In this document: positions 26,362-34,298 of the stretch, piece by piece
Layout: every line of letters starts with the position of its first letter
Position numbering within the stretch: the first letter of the stretch is position 1
Assembly (NCBI GenBank): GCA_020723845.1
Contig: DYIC01000014.1
Span: forward strand, 1 to 41,185
Source of the DNA: Hydrogenophaga sp.
GTDB taxonomy: Bacteria; Pseudomonadota; Gammaproteobacteria; Burkholderiales; Burkholderiaceae_C
Direction of reading: 5' to 3'
Length of the DNA stretch: 41,185 bases
Notes under the pieces: generated by a model
Database searches by the model: none
What the model was told of the DNA's origin: nothing
The model's input: only the letters and a program-made list of their open reading frames with translations
Made by a program: the position numbers and the translations under genes

Positions 26362-27948
26362 TCAGGCGACGAGATCGGTCGCCGTCGGGGGCCACCGTGA
26401 GGCCCAGTATCGCACGAGGTCGCCGTGGGCTGCAACGGCTTGTGCCACGGCGCTGTCCAGCACGTCGGGCGGTGCGGCGTGGACATTGGCCAGCCGGGCG
26501 CCGATCAGGCCGGCCAGCACGTCGCCGGTGCCGGCGGTGGCCAACAGCCCGTCGCCGCTGGCATTGATGATCGGGGTGACCCCGGGTGCGGCGATCACGG
26601 TGCCGCTGCCTTTGAGTACCACCACCGAGCCGAGCCGCTGCGCGAGTGTGGCGGCAGCGCGCACGCGGTCGGATTGCACGTCGGCGCTGTCGGTCCCGAG
26701 CAGGCGCGCCGCCTCCAGCGGGTGCGGGGTGAGCACAGTACACCAGCCAGCGGCTCGGCGCCGGGCCCAGACCGGGTCGGGCGCGGCGTCGGCCGCCGCC
26801 GCAGCACCCAGCGCATTGAGCGCGTCCGCGTCCAGCACCAGCCGGGGGGCGCGCGCCAGCAGCGGGGGCAGCGCATCGGCCATGGCACGGCCGCCACCAC
26901 AGCCCGCCACCACCACGGCCTGCTCGACGAGCGGCGACTGTAGCGCCGCTTGTGCCGTGCGCAGCATCAGCGCGGGTTGCCCCGGGTCGACAGCCGGCAC
27001 GGTGTCGGCGTCGCCGAGCAAGCCCACATAGACGCGGCCCGCGCCCGCGCGCAAGGCAGCGCGACCGGCCAGCAGCGCGGCACCGGTCATGCCGATGCCG
27101 TCGCCGGTCGTCGGTAGCTGACCGCCGATGATCAGCACATCACCGCGTTGCCCCTTGTGGCTGGCGTGGTCGGCCCGCAAAGTGGGAACCTGCGGCCAGG
27201 CGTCGTCCCACGCCAGCCAGGCATCCGGCGCCTCGGTGGCGGTGACACCCAGATCGTCGAACCAGAGGGCTGATCCCACACAGGCGCGCCCCACACCGGT
27301 GAACAAGCCCGGCTTGAGGGTCAGCAAGGCCAACGTCACGCGCGGGCCGCACGCATGCGGCGGGGCGTCGGCCCACCAGCGCCCGCTGTCAGCATCCAGC
27401 CCGCTGGGCAGGTCCACGCACAGTGTGGGCGCGGGGCAGGCTTGCAGCCAGCGCAGCGCGACCAGCGCGACACCCGTGACCGGGCGCGACAGACCCAGGC
27501 CGAACACTGCGTCGATGACCAGATCCGCCCCCTCGTCCAGACCCGATAAATCGTGGACCGCGGTCACACCTGCCTCCAGCGCCGTCGCGCGCGCCCAGCG
27601 GGCATCGTCGGGTAGCCGGGTCGGGTCGCTCAACAGGCTGACGACCCGCACCTGCGCACCCGGCACCCGTGCCAGATGGCGCTGCAGCAGCGCGGCGGCA
27701 AACCAGCCATCGCCGCCGTTGTTGCCGCCGCCGGCCAGCACCGTGACGCGGCGCGCGTGCGGTTGCCACGCGCGCGCCAGGCGCGCCACGGCCGTCCCGG
27801 CGCGCGCCATCAGCGTGTGGGCGGGCAGGGCAGCCGCTGCCCGGCGCTCGATGGTTCGCGAGGCCCTCACCCCGTAGAGCGGCCAGCGGCGGTGCAAGGG
27901 CGTGGTGAGTGTATCGGCGGGCGGTGGCAGCAATCGTTGCAGGGGCAT
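26362..27948 (-). CDS. nnr: Bifunctional NAD(P)H-hydrate epimerase / ADP-dependent dehydratase
   Basis: The 528-residue protein repairs damaged NAD(P)H. The N-terminal YjeF_N domain (about 1-215) epimerises hydrated nucleotides and has AGGGNNGGDGW (72-82) and VIDAVFGLGLSRPVTG. The C-terminal ribokinase-like domain dehydrates the S-hydrate with ADP; it has GQLPTTGDGIGM-like sequence, VLKGSGTVIAAP and the anion-hole block TAGTGDVLAGLIGARL. The MPLQRLLPPP start suits the family. TATACT lies only 6 nt ahead of the ATG with no Shine-Dalgarno, so the mRNA may be leaderless. It diverges from rpsB. Confidence 0.93.
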   Translation of the reverse strand: MPLQRLLPPPADTLTTPLHRRWPLYGVRASRTIERRAAAALPAHTLMARAGTAVARLARAWQPHARRVTVLAGGGNNGGDGWFAAALLQRHLARVPGAQVRVVSLLSDPTRLPDDARWARATALEAGVTAVHDLSGLDEGADLVIDAVFGLGLSRPVTGVALVALRWLQACPAPTLCVDLPSGLDADSGRWWADAPPHACGPRVTLALLTLKPGLFTGVGRACVGSALWFDDLGVTATEAPDAWLAWDDAWPQVPTLRADHASHKGQRGDVLIIGGQLPTTGDGIGMTGAALLAGRAALRAGAGRVYVGLLGDADTVPAVDPGQPALMLRTAQAALQSPLVEQAVVVAGCGGGRAMADALPPLLARAPRLVLDADALNALGAAAAADAAPDPVWARRRAAGWCTVLTPHPLEAARLLGTDSADVQSDRVRAAATLAQRLGSVVVLKGSGTVIAAPGVTPIINASGDGLLATAGTGDVLAGLIGARLANVHAAPPDVLDSAVAQAVAAHGDLVRYWASRWPPTATDLVA

Positions 27949-27954
27949 GGAGCC

Positions 27955-27960
27955 AGTATA
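27955..27960 (-). promoter_or_regulatory. Candidate -10 element of nnr
   Basis: On the minus strand TATACT lies 6 nt before the ATG. No good -35 was found at 16-18 nt. The distance fits a leaderless transcript. Confidence 0.4.
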
Positions 27961-27994
27961 GGCCGCGGGCCCGGGCACCGCACGCGTGCATCGC

Positions 27995-28034
27995 AGTTCG
28001 ATGCGACGCGCTATAGTTCGATGCGACGCGCTAT
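27995..28034 (+). repeat. Perfect 20-bp tandem duplication at the rpsB promoter
   Basis: The 20-bp unit beginning AGTTCGATGCG and ending CGCTAT occurs at 27995-28014 and again at 28015-28034 with no mismatch. Each copy ends inside a -10-like element: TATAGT at 28012-28017 and TATAAT at 28032-28037. The unit is close to two helical turns. It lies between divergent nnr and rpsB. Confidence 0.95.
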
Positions 28035-28037
28035 AAT
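28012..28037 (+). promoter_or_regulatory. rpsB promoter region with two -10 elements
   Basis: TATAAT (28032-28037) is a consensus -10 and TATAGT (28012-28017) a close second, exactly 20 bp apart because of the tandem repeat. Neither has a recognisable -35 at 16-18 nt upstream. Transcription from the downstream element would start near 28044 and give a leader of about 150 nt. Confidence 0.6.
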
Positions 28038-28043
28038 CGACAG

Positions 28044-28088
28044 GTTTTGCGACTCGTTGGCCGAGGTGCGCGTTGGCAGTCGCAAAGC
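28044..28088 (+). ncRNA. Leader hairpin in the rpsB 5' untranslated region
   Basis: Bases 28044-28054 pair with 28078-28088 over 11 positions, with one G-U pair, closing a 23-nt loop. A second short stem (CGGCCC 28099-28104 with GGGCCG 28152-28157) follows. The leader begins at about the predicted transcription start. In E. coli the rpsB leader mediates feedback by protein S2; a similar role here is inference and homology was not shown. Confidence 0.45.
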
Positions 28089-28192
28089 AATCGCGAGCCG
28101 GCCCATCCCAGGTGTCGCGTCGGTCGAGCCTTGTCGCTTGCCGCGTGATCCGGGCCGTCTTCAGACCCAACCTTCGGAATAGAAAGACCACC

Positions 28193-28936
28193 ATGTCGAT
28201 TTCCATGCGCGAAATGCTGGAAGCCGGTGTCCACTTCGGGCACCAGACGCGCTTCTGGAACCCCAAGATGGCCCCTTACATCTTCGGCCATCGCAACAAG
28301 ATCCACATCATCAATCTCGAAAAGACGGTGCCGCTGTTCGAGGAGGCGCGCAAGTTCGTGCGCCAGCTCACCGCCAACGGCGGCACGGTGCTGATGGTGG
28401 GCACCAAGCGCCAGTCGCGCGAGATCGTGGCCACCGAGGCGCGACGCGCCGGTATGCCGTATGTCGATCAGCGCTGGCTGGGCGGCATGCTGACCAACTT
28501 CAAGACCGTCAAGACGTCCATCAAGCGCCTCAAGGATATGCAGGCGCAAAAAGAAGCCGGTCTGGAGGGGATGTCCAAGAAAGAGCAGCTGCTGTTCAAT
28601 CGCGAGCTGGCCAAGCTGGAAAAGGACATCGGCGGCATTCAGGACATGACCGCGCTGCCGGATGCGATTTTCGTGATCGACGTGGGTTACCACAAGATCG
28701 CCGTGGCCGAGGCCAAGAAGCTGGGCATCCCCGTCATTGGCGTGGTCGACACCAACCATTCGCCCGAAGGTATCGACTACGTCATCCCGGGTAACGACGA
28801 CTCGGCCAAGGCGGTGGCCATCTACGCGCGCGGCATCGCCGACGCCGTGCTGGAAGGCCGCAGTGCTGCTGTCGAGCAGGTCGTGCAGGCCGCGCGTGCG
28901 GGCGGCGACGAGTTCGTCGAGGTCGAGGAGGCCTGA
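28193..28936 (+). CDS. rpsB: 30S ribosomal protein S2
   Basis: The 247-residue protein is S2, a primary component of the 30S head. The start [26 protein letters not shown]-type sequence is universal (only [18 protein letters not shown] is quoted as seen). Further blocks are [34 protein letters not shown] and [22 protein letters not shown]-like residues near 180-200. Length equals the usual S2. It is the first gene of the rpsB-tsf pair, preceded by a leader of about 150 nt with a strong hairpin and a duplicated -10 region. The Shine-Dalgarno is weak (AGAAAG), consistent with translation control in the leader. A terminator follows the stop. Confidence 0.97.
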   Translation: MSISMREMLEAGVHFGHQTRFWNPKMAPYIFGHRNKIHIINLEKTVPLFEEARKFVRQLTANGGTVLMVGTKRQSREIVATEARRAGMPYVDQRWLGGMLTNFKTVKTSIKRLKDMQAQKEAGLEGMSKKEQLLFNRELAKLEKDIGGIQDMTALPDAIFVIDVGYHKIAVAEAKKLGIPVIGVVDTNHSPEGIDYVIPGNDDSAKAVAIYARGIADAVLEGRSAAVEQVVQAARAGGDEFVEVEEA

Positions 28937-28957
28937 CGCCCCGCGTCACCGGCGACG

Positions 28958-28981
28958 AAGGGGCTGCGTGCCCCTTTTTTG
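28958..28981 (+). terminator. Rho-independent terminator or attenuator after rpsB
   Basis: AAGGGGC (28958-28964) pairs with GCCCCTT (28970-28976) around a 5-nt loop, and six T residues (28975-28980) close it. Placement between rpsB and tsf resembles the partial terminator known in E. coli that sets different levels of the two products. Confidence 0.8.
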
Positions 28982-29045
28982 TCACCGTCTGGACATACCC
29001 CTGATCCACACTCGGGTGGCGCACGCCGCCCCAAGGAGCAACACA

Positions 29046-29942
29046 ATGGCAGCTATCACCGCTAGCATGGTCGCGGAACTTCGCGCCAAGACCGACGCCC
29101 CCATGATGGAGTGCAAGAAGGCCCTGACCGAGGCCGACGGCAACATGGAAAAGGCGGAGGAAATCCTGCGCGTCAAGCTGGGCAACAAGGCCGGTAAGGC
29201 GGCCAGCCGCGTCACCGCCGAAGGGGTCGTGGCGTCGCACATCGATGGCAACACCGGCGCGCTCATCGAAGTCAACTGCGAGACCGATTTCGTCTCCAAG
29301 AACGAACTGTTCGGCAGCTTTTGCCAGGCGCTGGCCAAGCTGGTCGCCGAGCGCGACCCGGCCGATGTGGCGGCGCTGTCGGCGTTGCCGCTGTCGATGG
29401 AGGGTTTTGGCCCCACCGTGGAAGACGTGCGCAAGGGGCTGATCGGCAAGATCGGTGAAAACATGACGATCCGCCGCTTCAAGCGTTACGCGGGCGGCGG
29501 CCAGCTGGCGGCCTATCTGCATGGCGTGCGCATCGGTGTCATGGTCGAGTACGAGGGCGACGCGACGGCAGCCAAGGACGTGGCCATGCACATCGCGGCC
29601 ATGAAGCCGGTGGCCACGTCGTCGGCCGAGGTGCCGGCCGAGCTGGTCGCCAAGGAGCGCTCGATCGCCGAGCAAAAGGCGGCCGAATCCGGCAAGCCCG
29701 CCGAGATCATCGCCAAGATGGTGGATGGTGCGGTGCAGAAATTCCTCAAGGAAGTCTCGCTGCTGGACCAGGTGTTCGTCAAGGCCGCGGACGGCAAGCA
29801 GACTGTCGGCCAGTACCTCAAGGGTGCCAATACCACGGTCAACGGCTTCACCCTCTACGTGGTGGGCGAAGGCATCGAGAAGAAGCAAGACGACTTCGCC
29901 GCCGAAGTGGCGGCGCAGGTGGCGGCCGCGCAAAAAGCCTGA
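29046..29942 (+). CDS. tsf: Translation elongation factor Ts
   Basis: The 298-residue protein is EF-Ts, the guanine nucleotide exchange factor for EF-Tu. The N-terminal UBA-like domain shows [19 protein letters not shown] and the core has the family pattern [16 protein letters not shown] (about 77-92), which contacts EF-Tu. The C-terminal part includes [11 protein letters not shown]. Length is normal for proteobacteria. ATG 29046 has a good Shine-Dalgarno AAGGAG (29033-29038). No separate promoter was recognised in the gap after the rpsB terminator, so readthrough probably provides transcription. A strong terminator follows, ahead of pyrH. Confidence 0.97.
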   Translation: MAAITASMVAELRAKTDAPMMECKKALTEADGNMEKAEEILRVKLGNKAGKAASRVTAEGVVASHIDGNTGALIEVNCETDFVSKNELFGSFCQALAKLVAERDPADVAALSALPLSMEGFGPTVEDVRKGLIGKIGENMTIRRFKRYAGGGQLAAYLHGVRIGVMVEYEGDATAAKDVAMHIAAMKPVATSSAEVPAELVAKERSIAEQKAAESGKPAEIIAKMVDGAVQKFLKEVSLLDQVFVKAADGKQTVGQYLKGANTTVNGFTLYVVGEGIEKKQDDFAAEVAAQVAAAQKA

Positions 29943-29962
29943 CGCACGCGTTTGTTCTGCCG

Positions 29963-29996
29963 ACGGCCGGCTCCTGTTCAGGGGCCGGCCGTTTTT
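29963..29996 (+). terminator. Strong Rho-independent terminator after tsf
   Basis: Bases 29964-29974 pair with 29981-29991 (11 positions, one G-U) around a 6-nt loop and are followed by five T residues (29992-29996). It ends the rpsB-tsf unit. Confidence 0.88.
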
Positions 29997-30008
29997 ACAG
30001 GGCGATCG

Positions 30009-30036
30009 TTGCCCACCGTCCAACCCCCCGTACAAT
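30009..30036 (+). promoter_or_regulatory. Candidate pyrH promoter
   Basis: TTGCCC (30009-30014), a 16-nt spacer and TACAAT (30031-30036) make a good sigma-70 promoter directly after the tsf terminator. It would start a transcript about 20 nt before the pyrH ATG. Confidence 0.6.
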
Positions 30037-30062
30037 CCCCAGCCAGATTGCGAGACCCCGCC

Positions 30063-30773
30063 ATGCCCGCTTTGCAGCGCATTCTTCTCAAGCTCTCCGG
30101 TGAAGCCCTGATGGGCGACGAGGCCTTCGGCATCCACCGCGGCACCATCGAGCGCATCGTCGCCGAGGTGGCCGAGGTCAACCGCCTGGGGGTGCAGGTC
30201 GCCATCGTCATCGGTGGGGGTAACCTGTTTCGCGGGGTGGCGGGCGGTGCCGTCGGCATGGATCGCGCCACCGCCGACTACATGGGCATGCTGGCCACCG
30301 TCATGAATGCGCTGGCCATCGGTGACGCGCTGGAGCGCGGCGGTACCAAGGCGCGCGTGATGTCGGCTATCGCGATCGATCAGGTCGTCGAGCCCTACGT
30401 GCGCCCGAAGGCGCTGCAGTATCTGGAAGAGGGCAAGGTGGTCGTATTCGCGGCGGGCACGGGCAATCCGTTTTTCACCACGGATACCGCGGCCGCGCTG
30501 CGGGGCGCCGAGATCGGCGCCCAGATCGTGCTCAAGGCGACCAAGGTCGATGGCGTCTATACGGCCGATCCCAAGAAAGATCCCACGGCGACCCGATATC
30601 CGCGCATCAGTTTCGACGAAGCCATGGTGCGCCAACTGCAGGTGATGGACGCGACCGCGTTTGCGCTGTGCCGTGACCAGAACCTGCCGGTGCGGGTGTT
30701 CTCGATCTTCAAGCCCGGCGCGCTCAAGCGCGTCGTCATGGGCGAGGACGAGGGGACCCTGGTGCACGTCTGA
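30063..30773 (+). CDS. pyrH: Uridylate kinase
   Basis: The 236-residue protein is bacterial UMP kinase, a hexameric amino acid kinase family enzyme that converts UMP to UDP with ATP. The N-terminal [13 protein letters not shown] loop (about 6-18), [13 protein letters not shown] and the C-terminal [19 protein letters not shown] are diagnostic. UTP inhibition and GTP activation are known for the family. The ATG at 30063 was chosen from this start; the upstream in-frame sequence lies across the terminator. pyrH has its own promoter candidate and heads the pyrH-frr-uppS-cdsA run found in many bacteria. frr begins 19 nt downstream. Confidence 0.97.
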   Translation: MPALQRILLKLSGEALMGDEAFGIHRGTIERIVAEVAEVNRLGVQVAIVIGGGNLFRGVAGGAVGMDRATADYMGMLATVMNALAIGDALERGGTKARVMSAIAIDQVVEPYVRPKALQYLEEGKVVVFAAGTGNPFFTTDTAAALRGAEIGAQIVLKATKVDGVYTADPKKDPTATRYPRISFDEAMVRQLQVMDATAFALCRDQNLPVRVFSIFKPGALKRVVMGEDEGTLVHV

Positions 30774-30792
30774 GACCACGAGAGGCCATTCG

Positions 30793-31356
30793 ATGAGCAG
30801 CATTCCCGAGATCAAAAAAACCGCCGAGCAAAAGATGCAGCAGTCGCTGGAGGCGCTGCGGGCCAATCTGGCCAAGGTGCGCACGGGCCGCGCCAACCCG
30901 GCGCTGCTGGATACGGTGCAGGTGGAGTATTACGGCAGCATGGTGCCGTTGAGCCAGGTCGCCAACCTGACGTTGCTCGACGCGCGTACGATCGGGGTGT
31001 CGCCCTGGGAAAAGGGCATGGGCGCCAAGATCGAGAAAGCCATCCGCGAGTCGGACCTGGGGCTCAACCCGGCGTCGCACGGCGACCTCATTCGCGTGCC
31101 CATCCCGCCCATGACCGAGGAGCGCCGCAAGGAGTTGACCAAGGTCGTCAAGGCCGAGGGCGAACACGCCAAGGTGGCGATCCGCAACCTGCGCCGCGAC
31201 GCCAACGAACACGTCAAGCGCCTGGTCAAGGACAAGCTCGCGTCCGAGGACGAGGAGCGACGCGCGCAGGACGAGATCCAAAAACTGACCGATCGCATGA
31301 TCGCCGAAGTGGACAAGATGGTCGCGTCGAAAGAGGCGGACATCATGGCCATTTGA
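30793..31356 (+). CDS. frr: Ribosome recycling factor
   Basis: The 187-residue protein is RRF, which with EF-G splits the post-termination ribosome. The family features are [21 protein letters not shown] near residues 28-48 (the RTGRA block contacts the ribosome), [14 protein letters not shown], and the C-terminal helical [24 protein letters not shown]. Length agrees with the family (about 185). The start at 30793 ([13 protein letters not shown]) is normal. The gene follows pyrH closely and precedes uppS by 15 nt, and the run of short gaps indicates one transcript. Confidence 0.97.
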   Translation: MSSIPEIKKTAEQKMQQSLEALRANLAKVRTGRANPALLDTVQVEYYGSMVPLSQVANLTLLDARTIGVSPWEKGMGAKIEKAIRESDLGLNPASHGDLIRVPIPPMTEERRKELTKVVKAEGEHAKVAIRNLRRDANEHVKRLVKDKLASEDEERRAQDEIQKLTDRMIAEVDKMVASKEADIMAI

Positions 31357-31371
31357 GTGGCGGGCACGCGC

Positions 31372-32139
31372 ATGTCCGATTCCCAGGCCAAGCCATCCGG
31401 GCAGGGCGTCGGTGTCACCGTCAGCCAGGTGCCCGGGCACGTGGCCATCGTGATGGATGGCAACGGTCGCTGGGCGCGCCAGCGGTTGCTGCCTCGGGTC
31501 GCCGGGCACCGCGCGGGCATGGAGACGCTGCGCCGCGTCGTGGGCTGGTGCATCCAGCGCGGCGTGAAGGTGTTGACGGTTTTTGCCTTTTCGTCCGAGA
31601 ACTGGAGCCGCCCGGCGGACGAGGTCAGCGGCATTTTGCGCCTGATGGTGCAGGCGCTGATGGAGGAAGTGCCGCGCCTGCACGACGCAGGCGTGCGGCT
31701 GCACGTGCCGGGTGAGCGCAGCGGGCTGCCGCAGGCGCTGGCCGACGGCATCGCCGACGCCGAGCGGCGCACGGCGGGTAACGATCGCTTGGTGCTCAAT
31801 GTCTGCTTCAACTACGGTGGACGCTGGGACATCGTGCAGGCCGCGCGTGCCGTGGCCGCCCGAGGCGAGCCGATCACGGAAGCGTCGCTGGCGTCGGCCC
31901 TGGCGTTGTCGCACGTGCCCGACCCGGACTTGGTGATCCGCACCGGTGGCGAGCAGCGCATCAGCAATTTTTTGCTGTGGCAGATCGCCTACAGCGAGCT
32001 GGTGTTTTCCGATCGGTTGTGGCCGGCGTTCGACGAAGCCGCGTTCGACCGCGCCCTGGCCGATTACGCGCAGCGACAGCGCCGCTTCGGGCGCACGCCC
32101 GAGCAGGTGCAGCAAGCGGCGGCTGCGGCGACGGTGTGA
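31372..32139 (+). CDS. uppS: Undecaprenyl diphosphate synthase
   Basis: The 255-residue cis-prenyltransferase extends farnesyl diphosphate with eight isopentenyl units, providing the lipid carrier for peptidoglycan and polysaccharide. The catalytic Asp29 lies in IVMDGNGRWA. FAFSSENWSRP and the C-terminal RTGGEQRISNFLLWQ are the family motifs for substrate and diphosphate binding. ATG 31372 (MSDSQAKP) was preferred; a GTG at 31357 directly after the frr stop would add five residues. The first 20 residues before the domain are polar and poorly conserved. cdsA starts 22 nt after the stop. Confidence 0.95.
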   Translation: MSDSQAKPSGQGVGVTVSQVPGHVAIVMDGNGRWARQRLLPRVAGHRAGMETLRRVVGWCIQRGVKVLTVFAFSSENWSRPADEVSGILRLMVQALMEEVPRLHDAGVRLHVPGERSGLPQALADGIADAERRTAGNDRLVLNVCFNYGGRWDIVQAARAVAARGEPITEASLASALALSHVPDPDLVIRTGGEQRISNFLLWQIAYSELVFSDRLWPAFDEAAFDRALADYAQRQRRFGRTPEQVQQAAAAATV

Positions 32140-32161
32140 GTGGCGATTGCCCGGATCGACC

Positions 32162-33004
32162 ATGCTGCTGCCACGTGTCATCACCGCGGTCGTGTTGCTG
32201 CTGGTGCTGCTGCCAGCGATGTTCTACCCGGCGCCGCTGCCGTTTGCCCTCGTCACGGGTGTGCTGATGGCCGCCGCCGTCTGGGAGTGGTCGCGCTTGC
32301 ATGGACTCGGGACGCTGGCATCGGTGGGCAGCGCGCTGCTCGTCGGCTTCGTGCTTGGCGTCGCCTGGTGGCACACGGGAGGGCATGCCGGGTCGGCGCC
32401 GTGGTGGTGGGCGGTGAGTGCCGCCTGGGGCCTGGTGTTGGCGGTCTCGCTGCGGCAGGGGGTGGATGCCTGGGGCCGTTGGCCGCGTTGGCCGCGCTTG
32501 GGTTTCGGATGGCTGACGCTGGCGGCCGCGTGGTGGGCACTGGTCAGTCTGCACACGCACGGCGTCGGCATGCTGCTGAGCGCGTTGCTGCTGGTGTGGG
32601 TGGCAGACATCGCGGCGTATTTCGGCGGCAAGGCCTTCGGTCGGCGCAAACTGGCGCCGCGCATCAGCCCGGGCAAGAGTTGGGAAGGTGCCGCCAGCGG
32701 GGCGTTGGCGGTTCTGGTGCTGGCGCTGGGGTGGACGGCCGTGGCGGCCGTCTGGCCACCGGCGGGGGCGGCGCTGTATCCCTGGCTGGCGGCGCAGGGT
32801 GTTGGGTTGGCGTTGCCCGCCCTGCTGGTGCTGACGGCGGCCAGCATCGCGGGCGATTTGTTCGAGTCGCTGGTCAAGCGCAGCGCGGGCGTGAAGGACT
32901 CCAGCGGTTTGTTGCCCGGTCACGGCGGGGTGCTCGATCGCGTCGATGCCCTGTTGCCGGTGTTGCCCTTGGTGATGGCGCTGTTGATGTCGCGCCCCGC
33001 CTGA
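32162..33004 (+). CDS. cdsA: Phosphatidate cytidylyltransferase
   Basis: The 280-residue integral membrane protein makes CDP-diacylglycerol from phosphatidic acid and CTP, the branch point of phospholipid synthesis. Several hydrophobic helices are evident from the start (MLLPRVITAVVLLLVLLPAMF). The C-terminal CDS signature is present as SLVKRSAGVKDSSGLLPGHG, followed by GVLDRVD, with metal-binding acidic residues. Upstream are SPGKSWEGAASG and WVADIAAYFGGKAFGRRKLAP. Length is typical. It is followed by a 54-nt gap without a recognisable promoter, then dxr. Confidence 0.95.
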   Translation: MLLPRVITAVVLLLVLLPAMFYPAPLPFALVTGVLMAAAVWEWSRLHGLGTLASVGSALLVGFVLGVAWWHTGGHAGSAPWWWAVSAAWGLVLAVSLRQGVDAWGRWPRWPRLGFGWLTLAAAWWALVSLHTHGVGMLLSALLLVWVADIAAYFGGKAFGRRKLAPRISPGKSWEGAASGALAVLVLALGWTAVAAVWPPAGAALYPWLAAQGVGLALPALLVLTAASIAGDLFESLVKRSAGVKDSSGLLPGHGGVLDRVDALLPVLPLVMALLMSRPA

Positions 33005-33058
33005 AGCCGACCGTTCGCGCGGCGGCGCTGCGTTGGAGATTTTCCTGTCTTTTCCGTC

Positions 33059-34270
33059 ATGACCCCCCATCCGCTCCATGATCGCACACCGCAGCGGCAG
33101 CGCCTGGCCGTCCTTGGCGCCACCGGCTCCATCGGCAGCCACACGCTCGACGTGGTGGCGCGCCATCCGCAACGCTTCGAGGTCGTGGCCTTGAGCGCCG
33201 AGCGGCAAGTCGATGCGCTGCTCGAACTGTGCGAGCGTTTTCGGCCGCGCTGGGCGGTCATTGGTGCGGCTGGATGGGCCGCGTTGGCGTCCGGGCTGCG
33301 CGCTCGCGGGCTGTCCACCGAGCCCCTGGTAGGGCCGCAGGGGCTGGAGGCGATCGCCGCCCACCCGGAAGTGGATACCGTGATGGCCGCGATCGTCGGC
33401 GCCGCCGGTCTGGCGCCGTGCCTGGCGGCTGCGCGCGCGGGCAAGCGGTTGCTGCTGGCCAACAAAGAAGCGCTGGTCGTCGGTGGCGAGCTGTTCGTCG
33501 ACGCGGTGCGCAGCGGCGGTGCCCGCCTGCTGCCGATCGACAGCGAGCACTCGGCGATTTTTCAGGCGTTGCCGGAGGATCCGTCGCACTGGCCGCAGCG
33601 GGTCGAGAAGATCGTGCTGACCGCCTCCGGTGGCCCGTTTCGGCAGCGCGATCCGGCAACGCTGGCGACGGTGACGCCCGAGGAAGCCTGTGCACACCCG
33701 AACTGGGTCATGGGGCGCAAGATTTCGGTCGACTCGGCCACCATGATGAACAAGGCCCTGGAGGTGATCGAGGCCCGGTACCTGTTTGGTTTTGCGCCCG
33801 AGCAGATCGAGGTCGTCATCCACCCCCAGAGCGTGGTGCACTCGATGGTGCAATTTCGCGACCGCTCCGTCGTCGCCCAGTTGGGCACGCCCGACATGCG
33901 CGTGCCGATCGCGTATGGGCTGAGCTGGCCCGAGCGCATCGAATCGGGGGCGGAGGCGCTGGACTTCGCCACGCTGGGCGCGCTGACCTTCGAGCCGGCC
34001 GACCGGCAGCGCTTTCCGGGTTTGTATCTGGCTTGGGAGGCCTTGTGCGCCCCCGCGGGCACCACGGCCGTCCTCAACGCTGCCAACGAGGTGGCGGTCG
34101 ATGCCTTTTTGCAGGGTCGGCTGCGCTTCGACCGCATCTACCACGTCAACCGCGGAACGCTGGAGGCGTTTGTGCCCTCCAAGCCCGAGTCGTTGGCGGA
34201 TTTGCTGGCCATCGACCGTGAGGCGCGCGCACACGCAGCGGCGCGCGTGCAGGCGCTGGCGGCGGGCTGA
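33059..34270 (+). CDS. dxr: 1-deoxy-D-xylulose-5-phosphate reductoisomerase
   Basis: The 403-residue enzyme catalyses the second step of the MEP pathway, using NADPH and a divalent metal. The nucleotide-binding block LGATGSIGSHTLDVV is at residues 19-33. LANKEALVVGGELF, PIDSEHSAIFQ and VDSATMMNKALEVIEARYLFG, here quoted in part, form the catalytic and metal site (Asp, Glu and Ser/Asn residues conserved). HPQSVVHSMV is also present. A short polar N-terminus (TPHPLHDRTPQRQR) precedes the fold. The gene sits between cdsA and rseP, the usual proteobacterial order, linking isoprenoid precursor supply to uppS. Confidence 0.96.
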   Translation: MTPHPLHDRTPQRQRLAVLGATGSIGSHTLDVVARHPQRFEVVALSAERQVDALLELCERFRPRWAVIGAAGWAALASGLRARGLSTEPLVGPQGLEAIAAHPEVDTVMAAIVGAAGLAPCLAAARAGKRLLLANKEALVVGGELFVDAVRSGGARLLPIDSEHSAIFQALPEDPSHWPQRVEKIVLTASGGPFRQRDPATLATVTPEEACAHPNWVMGRKISVDSATMMNKALEVIEARYLFGFAPEQIEVVIHPQSVVHSMVQFRDRSVVAQLGTPDMRVPIAYGLSWPERIESGAEALDFATLGALTFEPADRQRFPGLYLAWEALCAPAGTTAVLNAANEVAVDAFLQGRLRFDRIYHVNRGTLEAFVPSKPESLADLLAIDREARAHAAARVQALAAG

Positions 34271-34298
34271 TGGTTTCTGCGGCACAACGGACATTGAC

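Noticed and set aside
26331-26486. Longer start for the acyl-CoA synthetase overlapping nnr
   Set aside because: The family start is at 26330 with TAGGAG upstream; the extra 52 residues have no similarity to the fold.
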